Shown here piece after piece: positions 18,098 through 27,023 of a DNA stretch of 43,507 nucleotides. The notes beneath the pieces are model-generated. The model was not told the DNA's origin, searched no databases, and was given only the letters and a program-made list of their open reading frames with translations. The translations under genes and the position numbers were made by a program. Origin of the DNA: Lysobacteraceae bacterium (lineage in GTDB: Bacteria; Pseudomonadota; Gammaproteobacteria; Xanthomonadales; Xanthomonadaceae). Position 1 is the first letter of the stretch. Each line of letters starts with the position of its first letter. The DNA lies in NCBI GenBank assembly GCA_021299355.1, contig JAJTGG010000008.1, positions 1-43,507 of the forward strand, written 5' to 3'.

Positions 18098-18709
18098 ATG
18101 GGTTTCCTGACCGCGCCATTGCCCCGGATTGGATTAATGCTGACGCTGTTATGCAGCGCGCCGGCAGTCACCGCCGCAGACCGCTATAGCATCGACCCGG
18201 TGCACACCCGGGTGGCCTTCAAGGTTATGCATGCCGGATTCTCGCCCAGCATCGGCACCGTGTCACGCCCGACCGGCAGCTTGATTTACGATGAAGCCGA
18301 TCCGGGTGCATCGCAGGTCAGCATCGACATCGACCTGTCCACGCTGGACATGGGCGATGCCGGCTGGAACCGGAAAGTGCTCGAGGACTTTCTCCATGCC
18401 GGCGATCATCCGCAGGCACGCTTCCGTTCCACGTCGGTCGAAGCGGTCTCTGCGAATCTGCTGCGGGTCACCGGCAACCTGGAAATCGCCGGCGGCACCG
18501 CCCCAATCGTTTTTACCGTGCTGCTGAATGCGCACAAACGGCATCCGCTGACGCTGAAAAAAACGCTTGGCATGCAGGCCAGCGCCGATTTCAGCCGCAA
18601 AGCACTCGGCATCGATGCCTGGCCGTCACTGGTCGGCGACCGCGTGCATCTGGATGTTGCCATTGAAGCCACCCTCTCCGATCGGAATAGCGAGGACACG
18701 ACGCCATGA
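18098..18709 (+). CDS. YceI family periplasmic lipid-binding-like protein (first copy)
   Basis: A 203-residue lipocalin-like protein. The start at 18098 (MGFLTAPLPRIGLM) gives a signal peptide ending near AVTAADRY. The mature part begins YSIDPVHTRVAFKVMHAGFS, the classic YceI opening, and continues with SQVSIDIDLSTLDMGDAGWN, ARFRSTSVEAV and ADFSRKALGIDAWPSLVGD. YceI proteins bind isoprenoid chains such as octaprenyl compounds in the periplasm, and their exact role is unsettled. The open frame extends upstream but without recognisable sequence. The gene overlaps the cytochrome b561 gene (ATGA). Confidence 0.88.
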   Translation: MGFLTAPLPRIGLMLTLLCSAPAVTAADRYSIDPVHTRVAFKVMHAGFSPSIGTVSRPTGSLIYDEADPGASQVSIDIDLSTLDMGDAGWNRKVLEDFLHAGDHPQARFRSTSVEAVSANLLRVTGNLEIAGGTAPIVFTVLLNAHKRHPLTLKKTLGMQASADFSRKALGIDAWPSLVGDRVHLDVAIEATLSDRNSEDTTP

Positions 18710-19251
18710 TTCGAAACAATGCGCAACGCTGGGGCAGTATCAGCATCGGACTGCACTGGCTGACCGCACTGCTGATCATCGGCCTTGCCATCGTCGGCCT
18801 GATCATGACCGAGCTGCCGAATTCCCCGTTGAAAATGCAGATCTACGCCCTGCATAAAAGCTTCGGGCTGACCGTATTGGCATTGACCCTGCTGCGGCTG
18901 GCATGGCGCTTGGTTGCCGGTACGCCGGATGATCAGCCCGGATCGCGTTTACAGCGGCTGGCAGCGAAAGCCGTGCATGGACTGATGTATTTCCTGCTGC
19001 TGGCGATGCCGCTGAGCGGATGGCTGTTCAATTCGGCGGCCGGCTTTCCGCTGCGTTGGTTCAATCTAGTGCAACTGCCGAAATTATTCACCGGCTACAA
19101 TCCGGCTTTGAAGGATATCGCACACGACCTGCACGAAACCGGGTTCACCCTGCTGGCGGCCCTGCTTTTGGTCCATGCCGGTGCTGCCCTGTTCCACCAT
19201 TATGTCGTCAAAGACAATACCCTCAAACGCATGACCGGGAAAATGCCATGA
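18706..19251 (+). CDS. Cytochrome b561 (CybB family)
   Basis: A 181-residue four-helix membrane cytochrome. Haem-ligating histidines fit GLHWLTALLIIGLAI in helix 1, YALHKSFGLTVLALTLLRL in helix 2, KAVHGLMYFLLLAMPLSGWL in helix 3 and LHETGFTLLAALLLVHAGAAL-FHHYV in helix 4. The family moves electrons from quinol (E. coli CybB is a superoxide:ubiquinone oxidoreductase). It is enclosed by two YceI genes with four-base overlaps on both sides, so the trio is one operon. YceI-b561 pairing is frequent in proteobacteria and suggests that the YceI proteins handle quinone or another isoprenoid redox carrier. Confidence 0.93.
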   Translation: MIRNNAQRWGSISIGLHWLTALLIIGLAIVGLIMTELPNSPLKMQIYALHKSFGLTVLALTLLRLAWRLVAGTPDDQPGSRLQRLAAKAVHGLMYFLLLAMPLSGWLFNSAAGFPLRWFNLVQLPKLFTGYNPALKDIAHDLHETGFTLLAALLLVHAGAALFHHYVVKDNTLKRMTGKMP

Positions 19252-19814
19252 TTTCTTACGTACGCCTGCTCGGCCTGCTTCTGCTCATAACTACCGTGCC
19301 CGTTTCTGCCGGAGACTGGCAGATGGCGAAGGGATCCAGCCTGGGCTTCAGCTCCAGCTTCCAGGGCGAGGTCTTCAACGGGAACTTCAGTCGGTTCACG
19401 CCGCAGATCCGGTTCGATCCGAAGCAGCTGGGCCAAGCCCGTTTCGATGTGATCATCGACCTCGCCAGCGCCGACACCCGTAACGGCGAACGCGACGATA
19501 CGCTGAAAACCTCGGATTTCTTCGACATCCGCAAAACACCGAACGCCCGCTATACCGCAAGCGCCTTCAAAGATCTGGGCAATGGCCGTTATCAGGCCAA
19601 TGGCTCGCTCAGTCTGCGTGGAATCAGCAAACCGGTGGCCCTCGTGTTCAGCTGGAAACCGGGTCCAAGCGCGATACTGACCGGCGAGGCCACGGTCAAC
19701 CGCCTCGACTTCAAGGTCGGTACCGGCGACTGGTCGGACACCGGGATCCTGCCCAATGCGGTAAAGGTCAAGACCGTGCTTATTCTGGTGCCGAAAACGC
19801 CAGCCAAGCCCTGA
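19248..19814 (+). CDS. YceI family periplasmic protein (second copy)
   Basis: The ATG at 19248-19250 overlaps the stop of the cytochrome gene and gives 188 residues. A signal peptide (about 1-20, ending PVSAGDW) is followed by the lipocalin-like domain with FQGEVFNGNFSRFTPQIRFD, DVIIDLASADTRNGERDDTL, DFFDIRKTPNARYTA and GTGDWSDTGILPN. Compared with the first copy it is clearly diverged and not a recent duplicate: the DPVHTRVAF opening is replaced by KGSSLGFSSSF. Its last 35 bases overlap the 3' end of the convergent glutaredoxin-like gene. Confidence 0.9.
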   Translation: MISYVRLLGLLLLITTVPVSAGDWQMAKGSSLGFSSSFQGEVFNGNFSRFTPQIRFDPKQLGQARFDVIIDLASADTRNGERDDTLKTSDFFDIRKTPNARYTASAFKDLGNGRYQANGSLSLRGISKPVALVFSWKPGPSAILTGEATVNRLDFKVGTGDWSDTGILPNAVKVKTVLILVPKTPAKP

Positions 19815-20013
19815 GCATATCCGGAGTAAACGGCCAGTCCAACTCACGGCCATGTGCATCGCGCAGAACCGGCACCCGACTGCCGAAGCGGCTTTCAAGC
19901 AGGGAATCGCCGTCAATATAGACAGGCTCGAAATCACGGATACCCGCGGTATGCATGACTTCCCAGGCCTCATCGCACAGGGCGCAGTCATCGCGCTGAA
20001 TTAAAGTAAGCAT
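19780..20013 (-). CDS. Glutaredoxin-like / DUF836 family thiol protein
   Basis: A 77-residue protein starting at the ATG at 20011-20013. It opens MLTLIQRDDCALCDEAWEVM, with the redox pair C10-x-x-C13 at the start of helix 1, and has VPVLRDAHGRELDWPF, the cis-proline and substrate loop of the thioredoxin fold. This matches the short DUF836 glutaredoxins found in many proteobacteria. Function is not established; a thiol-disulfide role is inferred. A longer frame upstream runs antisense to sdaA and is not credible. The gene is divergent from sdaA (55 bases) and convergent with the YceI gene. Confidence 0.85.
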   Translation of the reverse strand: MLTLIQRDDCALCDEAWEVMHTAGIRDFEPVYIDGDSLLESRFGSRVPVLRDAHGRELDWPFTPDMLRAWLAFSAPE

Positions 20014-20068
20014 GCGGGCGGACTTTTTGGCATCATAGGCACAGGATTTTAGCCCAAGGCGGCACCGC

Positions 20069-21451
20069 ATGGCAGTCAGTACCTTCGATCTGTTCAAAAT
20101 CGGCATCGGTCCGTCGTCGTCGCACACGGTCGGGCCAATGCGCGCGGCGGCGCGATTCGTCGAACGCTGGCTGGTCGAAGAAGGCCATCTTTCGGCCTGC
20201 CGGAGAATCAAAGCGGAACTGTTCGGCTCACTGGCCTTGACCGGCAAGGGCCACGGCTCGGACAAAGCCATCCTGCTCGGCCTTGAAGGCCAATGGCCGA
20301 ACCGCATCGACCCCGATACCATCGAGCCGATGCTGGCGCGCATCCGCAAGGACAAGGATGTGCGACTGAGTGCGGAGCACCGCATCGGCTTCGATGAAAA
20401 AACCGATCTGGTTTTCAACAAGCGCCAGAAGCTGCCCTTCCACAGCAACGGCATGCGCTTCACTGCCTTCGCGGCCGATGACGCCGTACTGGCCACCCGC
20501 GAATATTATTCGGTCGGCGGCGGCTTCGTGGTCAATCAGGATGAGGCGGCGCAAGACCGTATCACCGCCGACACCACGGTACTGCCCTACCCGTTCAAGA
20601 GCGGCGATGCGCTGATTGCACAATGCCGCGAGCACAATCTGACCATCGCCGAACTGATGTGGGCCAACGAGCGCGTCTGGCGCACCGATGAACAAATCGG
20701 CGAAGAACTGGATACGATCTGGCATGCCATGCAGCACTGCCTCGAACGCGGCACCCGCATGTCGGGAATCCTGCCCGGAGGTCTGAAGGTGGCACGGCGT
20801 GCACCGAACATGCTGCAGGAACTACTGGCACGCCCGGAAGCGGCCATGCGCGATCCATTGACGGTGCTGGACTGGGTCAACCTTTACGCCCTGGCGGTGA
20901 ATGAAGAAAACGCCGCCGGTGGCCGCGTGGTGACTGCACCGACCAACGGTGCGGCCGGCATCGTTCCGGCGGTTCTGCATTATTTCGAGCGCTTCTGCCC
21001 GGGCGCCAGTCCGAAAGGCATCCGCGATTTTCTGCTGACCGCAGCCGCCATAGGCATCCTGTACAAAGAGAACGCATCGATTTCCGGCGCCGAAGTGGGA
21101 TGTCAGGGCGAAGTCGGCGTGGCCTGCTCGATGGCAGCCGGCGGCCTGACCGCCGCACTCGGCGGCAGCCTTGGCCAGATCGAGAACGCCGCGGAAATCG
21201 GCATGGAGCACAACCTCGGACTGACCTGCGACCCAATCGGCGGCCTGGTGCAGATTCCCTGCATCGAGCGCAACGCCATGGGCGCGGTCAAAGCCATCAA
21301 TGCCAGCCGCATGGCATTGCGCGGCGATGGCAAACACCGTGTCTCGCTCGACAAGGTCATCAAGACCATGCGCGATACCGGCCGCGACATGGCCGAGAAG
21401 TACAAGGAAACCTCACGTGGCGGCCTGGCCGTGAATGTGATTGAATGTTGA
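20069..21451 (+). CDS. sdaA: L-serine ammonia-lyase (iron-sulfur, single chain)
   Basis: A 460-residue enzyme that deaminates L-serine to pyruvate. The beta domain opens with [24 protein letters not shown], and the alpha domain has [37 protein letters not shown] and [16 protein letters not shown], carrying the cysteines expected to bind the oxygen-labile 4Fe-4S cluster. Length matches the single-chain SdaA/SdaB type. It is followed by an in-frame open stretch holding a truncated EAL tail, without a terminator that I can see. Confidence 0.95.
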   Translation: MAVSTFDLFKIGIGPSSSHTVGPMRAAARFVERWLVEEGHLSACRRIKAELFGSLALTGKGHGSDKAILLGLEGQWPNRIDPDTIEPMLARIRKDKDVRLSAEHRIGFDEKTDLVFNKRQKLPFHSNGMRFTAFAADDAVLATREYYSVGGGFVVNQDEAAQDRITADTTVLPYPFKSGDALIAQCREHNLTIAELMWANERVWRTDEQIGEELDTIWHAMQHCLERGTRMSGILPGGLKVARRAPNMLQELLARPEAAMRDPLTVLDWVNLYALAVNEENAAGGRVVTAPTNGAAGIVPAVLHYFERFCPGASPKGIRDFLLTAAAIGILYKENASISGAEVGCQGEVGVACSMAAGGLTAALGGSLGQIENAAEIGMEHNLGLTCDPIGGLVQIPCIERNAMGAVKAINASRMALRGDGKHRVSLDKVIKTMRDTGRDMAEKYKETSRGGLAVNVIEC

Positions 21452-21478
21452 GATGGTTGGCCTGGAAACACTTCCCAA

Positions 21479-21691
21479 AGGAACCGGGCAGTGAGCGTGT
21501 TGTGGCAGAGCTTGCAGCGACGGCGCGCGGATGTCCATATGGCGCACGTACTAAAAAAGATCACGGTGGCCGAGCATTGTGAATCGAAGGCAATGATCAC
21601 GCAGCTGCGCGAACTGGGTATCGATAAGGTCCAAGGGTACAGCATCCATAAACCGCAGCCGATCGACGATTACTTCCAGCAGGCGGACTGA
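21479..21691 (+). pseudogene. C-terminal tail of an EAL-domain (c-di-GMP phosphodiesterase) protein
   Basis: Directly after sdaA, in the same reading frame, about 70 codons match the end of an EAL domain: NRAV, then VLKKITVAEHCESKAMITQL, then RELGIDKVQGYSIHKPQPID. Intact proteins read like 'NRAIV...GKKTIAEFVE....LRELGVDYAQGY.I..P.PL'. The catalytic Glu-Ala-Leu motif and the metal-binding residues of the barrel are missing, so it cannot be a phosphodiesterase. A GTG at 21491 could start a 66-residue peptide; its stop abuts the M23 gene start (TGAATG). I read it as the residue of a deleted signalling gene. Confidence 0.75.
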
Positions 21692-22441
21692 ATGCGCTTC
21701 ATGGCGTTGGGCCTGCTTTTGTACCTAGCTGCAGCACCGGCCGATGCACACACGCGTCTGGTGTTCAACCGGCAGACCCTCGAAAATATGGTCAGCGTTG
21801 AAACCGAACTGTTCGGTCCGGTACAGGTACAGCTGCGCCAGCGACGCAGCGGAACCGTGCTGGTGGAGCGTGTTCTGGATGGCCCGGGCGTATTCACCCT
21901 GTCGGGTCTTCCAGACGACAGCCTATCCGATCTTGAGCTGCAGGCCGTACCCGGCCGGCCCTCGGTTTCCCGGATCCAGGATTACCGGAAACCATTCAGT
22001 GATTATGCCGACTGGCGCATCAGCCAAGGCTTCCATGGCCAAGCCAGCCATGGCGATGCCCTCAATGCCTATGCCATCGATTTCGCCCTGCTGCTGGGCA
22101 CGCCGGTAAGGGCTGCGCGCAGCGGCGTGGTGATGGAGGTCATCGACGGCCATCCGGATCAGGGCGGGCAGCACCGGTCCGACCTCGACAATGCCAATCT
22201 GGTGCGCCTCCTGCATGAGGACGGCAGCATGGCGGTGTATGGCCATCTGCTGCAGCACAGCATCGGCGTCAAACCCGGGCAATGGCTGCCGGCCGGCGCA
22301 GTCATCGCGCAGAGCGGCAACAGCGGCTACTCGCATGGTCCGCATCTGCATTTCGCGATTCAAATCAACACCGGCATGCAGCTGCAGTCGGTGCCGTTCC
22401 GCATGCGCGACGGCGACGGCAGCGTGCTGGTTGAACCCTGA
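21692..22441 (+). CDS. Secreted M23 family metallopeptidase
   Basis: A 249-residue protein with a signal peptide (about 1-19, LYLAAAPADAH), a beta-rich N-terminal half and a C-terminal LytM/M23 domain. Metal-site motifs are SHGDALNAYAIDFALLLGTPV (His and Asp ligands), YGHLLQHS, and GNSGYSHGPHLHFAI with the HxH pair. This 'YAID' subgroup is common in gammaproteobacteria. It probably acts on peptidoglycan cross-links or pentaglycine-like peptides in the envelope, but substrate is unknown. It starts right behind the EAL remnant and may rely on translational coupling, as no good ribosome binding site of its own is seen. Confidence 0.9.
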   Translation: MRFMALGLLLYLAAAPADAHTRLVFNRQTLENMVSVETELFGPVQVQLRQRRSGTVLVERVLDGPGVFTLSGLPDDSLSDLELQAVPGRPSVSRIQDYRKPFSDYADWRISQGFHGQASHGDALNAYAIDFALLLGTPVRAARSGVVMEVIDGHPDQGGQHRSDLDNANLVRLLHEDGSMAVYGHLLQHSIGVKPGQWLPAGAVIAQSGNSGYSHGPHLHFAIQINTGMQLQSVPFRMRDGDGSVLVEP

Positions 22442-22479
22442 ACGCATGAACAAGAACCGACGGTCCGCACAGGGCGCAA

Positions 22480-22488
22480 TGCTATAAT
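22480..22488 (+). promoter_or_regulatory. Extended -10 promoter of prfC
   Basis: The sequence TGCTATAAT is a perfect extended -10 element (TGnTATAAT). It lies 27 bases before the prfC ATG, leaving a leader of about 20 bases. No good -35 is present 16-18 bases upstream, as expected for extended -10 promoters. Confidence 0.6.
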
Positions 22489-22515
22489 TACGCATCGTTT
22501 TTCCGAACCGAACCC

Positions 22516-24123
22516 ATGACCACCGAACACGCCCTGCAAACGGCCCGGCGCCGCACCTTTGCGATTGTCTCGCATCCCGATGCCGGTAAAACCACGCTGA
22601 CCGAAAAGCTGCTGCTGTTCGGCGGTGCCATCCAGATGGCCGGCTCGGTCAAAGGCCGCAAAGCCAGCCGCCACGCCACCTCCGACTGGATGGCGCTGGA
22701 AAAGGAACGCGGCATTTCGGTGACCTCCTCGGTTATGCAGTTTCCCTACGAAGACCGCATCGTCAATCTGCTCGATACCCCCGGCCATGCGGACTTCGGC
22801 GAAGACACCTACCGCGTGCTGACTGCGGTCGACTCGGCGCTGATGGTGATCGACGTCGCCAAGGGCGTCGAAGAACGCACCATCAAGCTGATGGAAGTCT
22901 GCCGCCTGCGCGATACGCCGATCATGACCTTCATCAACAAGCTCGACCGCGAAGGCCGTTCGCCGATCGAGCTGCTCGACGAGGTCGAATCGGTACTCGG
23001 CATCCAGTGCGCACCGGTGATCTGGCCGATCGGCATGGGCCAGCGCCTGAAAGGCGTGGTGCACCTGCTGAGCGGCGAAGTGCATCTGTTCGAACCCGGA
23101 CGCAATTTCACCCGTCAGGACTCCACTATCTTCGCTTCGCTCGATGATCCGGGCCTGCTCGAGCGCATCGGCGCGCCGATGCTGGCCGAGCTGCGCGAGG
23201 AACTGGAACTGGTCGAGGGTGCTTCGCATCCGTTCGACAAGGCCAAATACCTTGCCGGCCAGCAGACCCCGGTGTTCTTCGGCTCCGCCGTCAACAATTT
23301 CGGTGTGCAGCTGCTGCTCGATTTCTTCGTCGAGCACGCGCCTGCACCCAAACCGCGCATGACCACCGTGCGCGAAGTGTCTCCGCAGGAAGAGGCCTTC
23401 ACCGGCTTCGTGTTCAAGATCCAGGCCAACATGGATCCGCAGCACCGCGACCGCGTCGCTTTCCTGCGCATCTGTTCGGGCCGCTTCGATGCCGGCATGA
23501 AGGCCTTCCATGTGCGCAGCGGCAAGGAAACCAAACTGGCGAACGCACTGACCTTCATGGCCTCCGACCGCGAGCACGTCGAAACCGCCTACCCCGGCGA
23601 TGTCATCGGCCTGCACAACCACGGCACCATCTCGATCGGCGACACCTTCACCGCAGGCGAAGCGATGAGCTTCACCGGCATCCCCAACTTCGCGCCCGAA
23701 CTGTTCCGGCGCGCACGCCTGCGCGATCCGCTCAAGCTCAAACAGCTGCAGAAGGGTCTGGCGCAGCTTTCCGAGGAAGGCGCCACCCAGTTCTTCCGCC
23801 CCTTGATGTCGAACGATCTCATTCTCGGCGCGGTCGGCACCCTGCAGTTCGACGTGGTCGCTTACCGGTTGAAGGACGAATACTCGGTCGATGCCAGCTT
23901 CGAACCGATTTCAATCAGCACCGCGCGCTGGGTACGCTGCAAGGATGCCCGCAAACTGGAAGAGTTCCGTGAGAAAGCCGCGCAGAATCTGGCCATCGAT
24001 GCCGCCGGCGAACTGGTCTACATCGCGCCGAGCCGGGTCAATCTGCAGCTGACCGAAGAACGTTGGCCGGATATCGAATTCCTGGCCACCCGCGAACATG
24101 CACACGCCATCGGCATCGATTGA
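22516..24123 (+). CDS. prfC: Peptide chain release factor 3 (RF3)
   Basis: A 535-residue translational GTPase that ejects RF1 and RF2 from the ribosome after termination. The GTPase motifs are SHPDAGKTT (19-27), the switch region [26 protein letters not shown] and [10 protein letters not shown]. Domains II and III follow, with [18 protein letters not shown] and [19 protein letters not shown], which separate RF3 from EF-G. Length is normal (E. coli 529). It has its own extended -10 promoter and a short leader. Confidence 0.97.
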   Translation: MTTEHALQTARRRTFAIVSHPDAGKTTLTEKLLLFGGAIQMAGSVKGRKASRHATSDWMALEKERGISVTSSVMQFPYEDRIVNLLDTPGHADFGEDTYRVLTAVDSALMVIDVAKGVEERTIKLMEVCRLRDTPIMTFINKLDREGRSPIELLDEVESVLGIQCAPVIWPIGMGQRLKGVVHLLSGEVHLFEPGRNFTRQDSTIFASLDDPGLLERIGAPMLAELREELELVEGASHPFDKAKYLAGQQTPVFFGSAVNNFGVQLLLDFFVEHAPAPKPRMTTVREVSPQEEAFTGFVFKIQANMDPQHRDRVAFLRICSGRFDAGMKAFHVRSGKETKLANALTFMASDREHVETAYPGDVIGLHNHGTISIGDTFTAGEAMSFTGIPNFAPELFRRARLRDPLKLKQLQKGLAQLSEEGATQFFRPLMSNDLILGAVGTLQFDVVAYRLKDEYSVDASFEPISISTARWVRCKDARKLEEFREKAAQNLAIDAAGELVYIAPSRVNLQLTEERWPDIEFLATREHAHAIGID

Positions 24124-24158
24124 GCACATGCTCCAATCAAAGCACGCTAAGATGGGCG

Positions 24159-24803
24159 ATGCACAGCGAACACCATCTCCGCGCCGAGTTCTACAACGCC
24201 ATCACGCACGGTCTCGGGGCGTTCCTGAGCGTGGTCGGCGGCATCGTGCTGATTACGCTGGCCGTGCTGTACGGCAATGGCTGGCAGATCGCCAGCGCCA
24301 TCATCTTCAGCCTGTCGTTGATAGGCCTTTACGGCGCCTCGACGCTGTACCATTCCACGCACGATCCGGTGGCCAAGAAGCGTTACAAAATCCTCGATCA
24401 CTGCATGATCTATGTGCTGATTGCCGGCAGCTATACGCCGTTCACCCTGATCGCACTGCGCGATGACGGCGGCTGGTGGCTGTTCGGCATCAGCTGGAGC
24501 ATCGCCCTGGCCGGCATCATCTTCAAGCTGTTCTTCACCGGCCGCTTCGAACTGGTCTCGACCTTGATGTATCTGGCCATGGGCTGGATGGTGATGTTCG
24601 CCATCGGTCCGATGCTGCGCAACGTCGGCACGCCGGAACTGATCTGGCTGGGCATCGGCGGCCTGTTCTACAGCTTCGGCACCATCTTCTACCTGATGGA
24701 CCGCATCAAGCACAATCACGCCATCTGGCATGCCTTCGTGCTGGCCGGCAGCGCCAGCCACTTCGCCGCCATCACTTTGCTGGTGGTCAAAAACTCAGCC
24801 TGA
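24159..24803 (+). CDS. Hemolysin III family (PAQR/YqfA-like) membrane protein
   Basis: I use the ATG at 24159-24161, giving 214 residues with seven predicted transmembrane helices. Family marks are EFYNAITHGLGAFLS, GASTLYHSTHD, LDHCMIYVLIAGSYTPF and the last-helix HAFVLAGSASHFAAI. These histidines, with an acidic residue, form the putative zinc site of the PAQR/HlyIII superfamily. The E. coli homologue TrhA/YqfA is linked to membrane energy and fatty acid homeostasis. Its haemolytic name is historical. It starts 35 bases after prfC and converges with the CBS gene with a 9-base overlap. Confidence 0.92.
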   Translation: MHSEHHLRAEFYNAITHGLGAFLSVVGGIVLITLAVLYGNGWQIASAIIFSLSLIGLYGASTLYHSTHDPVAKKRYKILDHCMIYVLIAGSYTPFTLIALRDDGGWWLFGISWSIALAGIIFKLFFTGRFELVSTLMYLAMGWMVMFAIGPMLRNVGTPELIWLGIGGLFYSFGTIFYLMDRIKHNHAIWHAFVLAGSASHFAAITLLVVKNSA

Positions 24804-25226
24804 GATGTATTGCTGAAGCTGTTCGATTTCGCGCTGGCGCAGCGCCAACTGGGCTTTGAGCAGATCGCCGATTGACACCATGCCGGCAATCCCGTTGCCA
24901 TCAATGACCGGAAGATGCCGGATCCTGTTTACGGTCATCAGTTCCATGCAGTGATTCATGCTATCGCCCGGAGCGACGGTCAGCAGCGGCGAACTCATGA
25001 TTTCCGAAACGGCGGTGTCCGCCGAAGACCGTCCGCAAAGAATGACCTTTCGCGCATAATCGCGTTCGGTAAGGATGCCGATCGGTAATCCATTGCGGGT
25101 AACCACTACCGATCCGACATGTTTTTCAGCCATGATGGTGATGGCTGCAAGGACCGATGCGGCCTCCGGCAAAGACACCACCAAAGGGTCCGCTTTATCT
25201 TTCAATAATGCCGCCACAGTCGTCAT
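24795..25226 (-). CDS. CBS-pair domain protein
   Basis: The start at 25224-25226 has GGAGGG seven bases upstream and gives 143 residues; an earlier in-frame ATG at 25250 lacks this. The protein is two CBS motifs: first VVSLPEAASVLAAITIMAEKHVGSVVV with GILTERDYARKV, second IMSSPLLTVAPGDSMNHCMELM with HLPVIDGNGIAGMVSIGDLL. A C-terminal helix (RQREIEQLQQYI) may mediate dimers. CBS pairs bind adenosine nucleotides and act as energy or ligand sensors. As a stand-alone pair its partner is unknown. Confidence 0.92.
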   Translation of the reverse strand: MTTVAALLKDKADPLVVSLPEAASVLAAITIMAEKHVGSVVVTRNGLPIGILTERDYARKVILCGRSSADTAVSEIMSSPLLTVAPGDSMNHCMELMTVNRIRHLPVIDGNGIAGMVSIGDLLKAQLALRQREIEQLQQYISG

Positions 25227-25282
25227 AACACCCTCCTGCGTAGATTGCACCCAGTGTACCCCCGAACGGCCGGCAGGCCAAC

Positions 25283-26002
25283 TCAGCGGCAGCAGCCGTC
25301 AAGATAGGACGGACCGCCCAGACGCTGCATCTGGCGCTGGATGCCGCGGCTGCGGCGCTGCACGTAGGGGCCCGGCTTGGCGACACTGTACTTTTTCGGA
25401 TTGGGCAGCACGGCGGCCAGCCGCGCGGCCTGCGCCGGCCCGAGTTTCGCGGCGGATACGCCGTAATACCGGCGTGCGGCCGCTTCGGCACCATAAACGC
25501 CGTCACCGAACTCCACCACATTCACGTACACCTCCAGAATGCGGCGTTTCGACCAGAAGGTTTCAATGAGCAGGGTGTACCAGGCCTCGAGGCCCTTGCG
25601 GACATAACTGCGCCCGCTCCACAGGAACAAATTCTTCGCCAGTTGCTGGCTGATGGTGCTGCCGCCGCGGATTTTCCGGCCACGTTGGTTGCCCTGGTAG
25701 GCTTTCTTCATCGCTTCGATGTCGAAGCCGTGATGCTCGGGAAAGCGCTGGTCTTCGGCGGCCACCACCGCCAAGGGCAGCTGCCGGGAAATGGCGGCGT
25801 CATCACGCCAGCGGTAATCCACGCGGTAGCGCCAATCGCCGTCCATCCAGGCGTCCAGCATCCGCCCGGCCATGAAACTGCTGCCGACCGGATCGATCCA
25901 TTTCAGCACCAGCACCTGTGCGGTCGTGAGCAGCACGAAAGCCAAAGGCAGCCCGATCAACAGCCGTTTCAAACGATTTCTGAATGCACCGCGTCTGGCC
26001 AA
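25283..26002 (-). CDS. mtgA: Monofunctional peptidoglycan glycosyltransferase MtgA
   Basis: A 239-residue GT51 enzyme that polymerises lipid II into glycan strands. One N-terminal transmembrane helix (about 12-32) anchors it. The GT51 motifs are complete: AAEDQRFPEHHGFD with the catalytic Glu, GGSTISQQLAKNLFLW, KGLEAWYTLLIE, KRRILEVYVNVVEFGDGVYG with the second Glu, and AARLAAVLPNPKKY. No transpeptidase domain is present, so it is MtgA and not a class A penicillin-binding protein. Confidence 0.95.
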   Translation of the reverse strand: MARRGAFRNRLKRLLIGLPLAFVLLTTAQVLVLKWIDPVGSSFMAGRMLDAWMDGDWRYRVDYRWRDDAAISRQLPLAVVAAEDQRFPEHHGFDIEAMKKAYQGNQRGRKIRGGSTISQQLAKNLFLWSGRSYVRKGLEAWYTLLIETFWSKRRILEVYVNVVEFGDGVYGAEAAARRYYGVSAAKLGPAQAARLAAVLPNPKKYSVAKPGPYVQRRSRGIQRQMQRLGGPSYLDGCCR

Positions 26003-26070
26003 ACAATAACTCCGGAGATTGCGCGTAAAATGGCATTCAGTTTAACCAAATACAGACGCCGTGAGGACGC

Positions 26071-26961
26071 ATGCCGATCAAACGCGACACCCTGACCCGC
26101 TTCCTGCTTGAGAGCGCCCATGTGCGTGGTGCTTTGGTGCGTCTGGGCGACACCTGGCAGGATATCGCGTCCCGTACCGCCTACCCGGCGGCCGTCGCTG
26201 ATCAGCTGGCGCAATGCACTGCCGCTTCGGCCTTGTTCACTGCCTCCCTGAAAATCGACGGCCGACTGTCAATCCAGCTGCGCGGCGATGCCAGCGTCCG
26301 CCGTCTGTTCGCCGAATGCACCACCCAGGGCACCCTGCGCGCCATCGCGCATTTCGATGAACCGGTACCCGATGTGTTGCAACCGTCCGACTACGGCGAA
26401 AAGGCCATGCTGGCCATCACCATCGAAAACGAAGCGGTCAAGGACCGCGAGCCGCAACGCTATCAGGGCATGGTCGGCCTGCAATCGGCCAGCCTGAGCG
26501 AAGCCTTCGAGGCGTATTTCCGGCAGTCCGAGCAGTTGCCGACGCGTATCCTTCTGTTCAGCCGCGGCGATCAGGCCGCCGGCATCCTCATCCAACAACT
26601 GCCCGAACAGCATTGCGATCCGGAAGACTGGCGGCGGGCGCAGATGCTGTTCGATACCCTGCGCGCCGAAGAACTGTTCGATCTCGCCCCCGAGGACATC
26701 CTGTACCGTCTTTTCCATGAGGAATCGGTGCGCGTGTTGGAAACCAAGCCGCTGGCGTTTGCCTGCTCCTGCAGCCAGGAACGCGTGGAAAACGCGCTGA
26801 TCAGTCTGGGGCTTGCGGAAATCGAGGACACTCTGGCCGACACCGGCGACATCAGCGTGCACTGCGATTTCTGCGGTCAGGCCTACCGTTTCACCGCCGA
26901 GGAAGGCCTGTCGCTGTTCTGGCCGAAAACCGCGGCACCGGCCAGCGACCGTCTGCACTGA
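26071..26961 (+). CDS. hslO: Redox-regulated chaperone Hsp33
   Basis: A 296-residue chaperone switched on by oxidative unfolding. The C-terminal zinc switch has C232-x-C234 (ACSCS) and C265-x-x-C268 (CDFCG), the exact CxC-CxxC spacing of the family. The N-terminal substrate-binding part includes LTRFLLESAHVRGALVRL and GMVGLQSASLSEAFEAYF, and the linker has RLFHEESVRVLE. It is divergent from mtgA with 68 bases between the starts. It is probably monocistronic or joined with the downstream secreted protein gene, 62 bases away. Confidence 0.96.
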   Translation: MPIKRDTLTRFLLESAHVRGALVRLGDTWQDIASRTAYPAAVADQLAQCTAASALFTASLKIDGRLSIQLRGDASVRRLFAECTTQGTLRAIAHFDEPVPDVLQPSDYGEKAMLAITIENEAVKDREPQRYQGMVGLQSASLSEAFEAYFRQSEQLPTRILLFSRGDQAAGILIQQLPEQHCDPEDWRRAQMLFDTLRAEELFDLAPEDILYRLFHEESVRVLETKPLAFACSCSQERVENALISLGLAEIEDTLADTGDISVHCDFCGQAYRFTAEEGLSLFWPKTAAPASDRLH

Positions 26962-27023
26962 GCCATCCGGTCATTCGGGCGAACTTCTGCCGGATTTTGC
27001 CGTCCAAGGCCAAGGAGACTACA

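Noticed and set aside
20014-20496. N-terminal extension of the glutaredoxin-like protein
   Set aside because: It overlaps the start of sdaA in antisense; the ATG at 20013 starts the thioredoxin fold right away.
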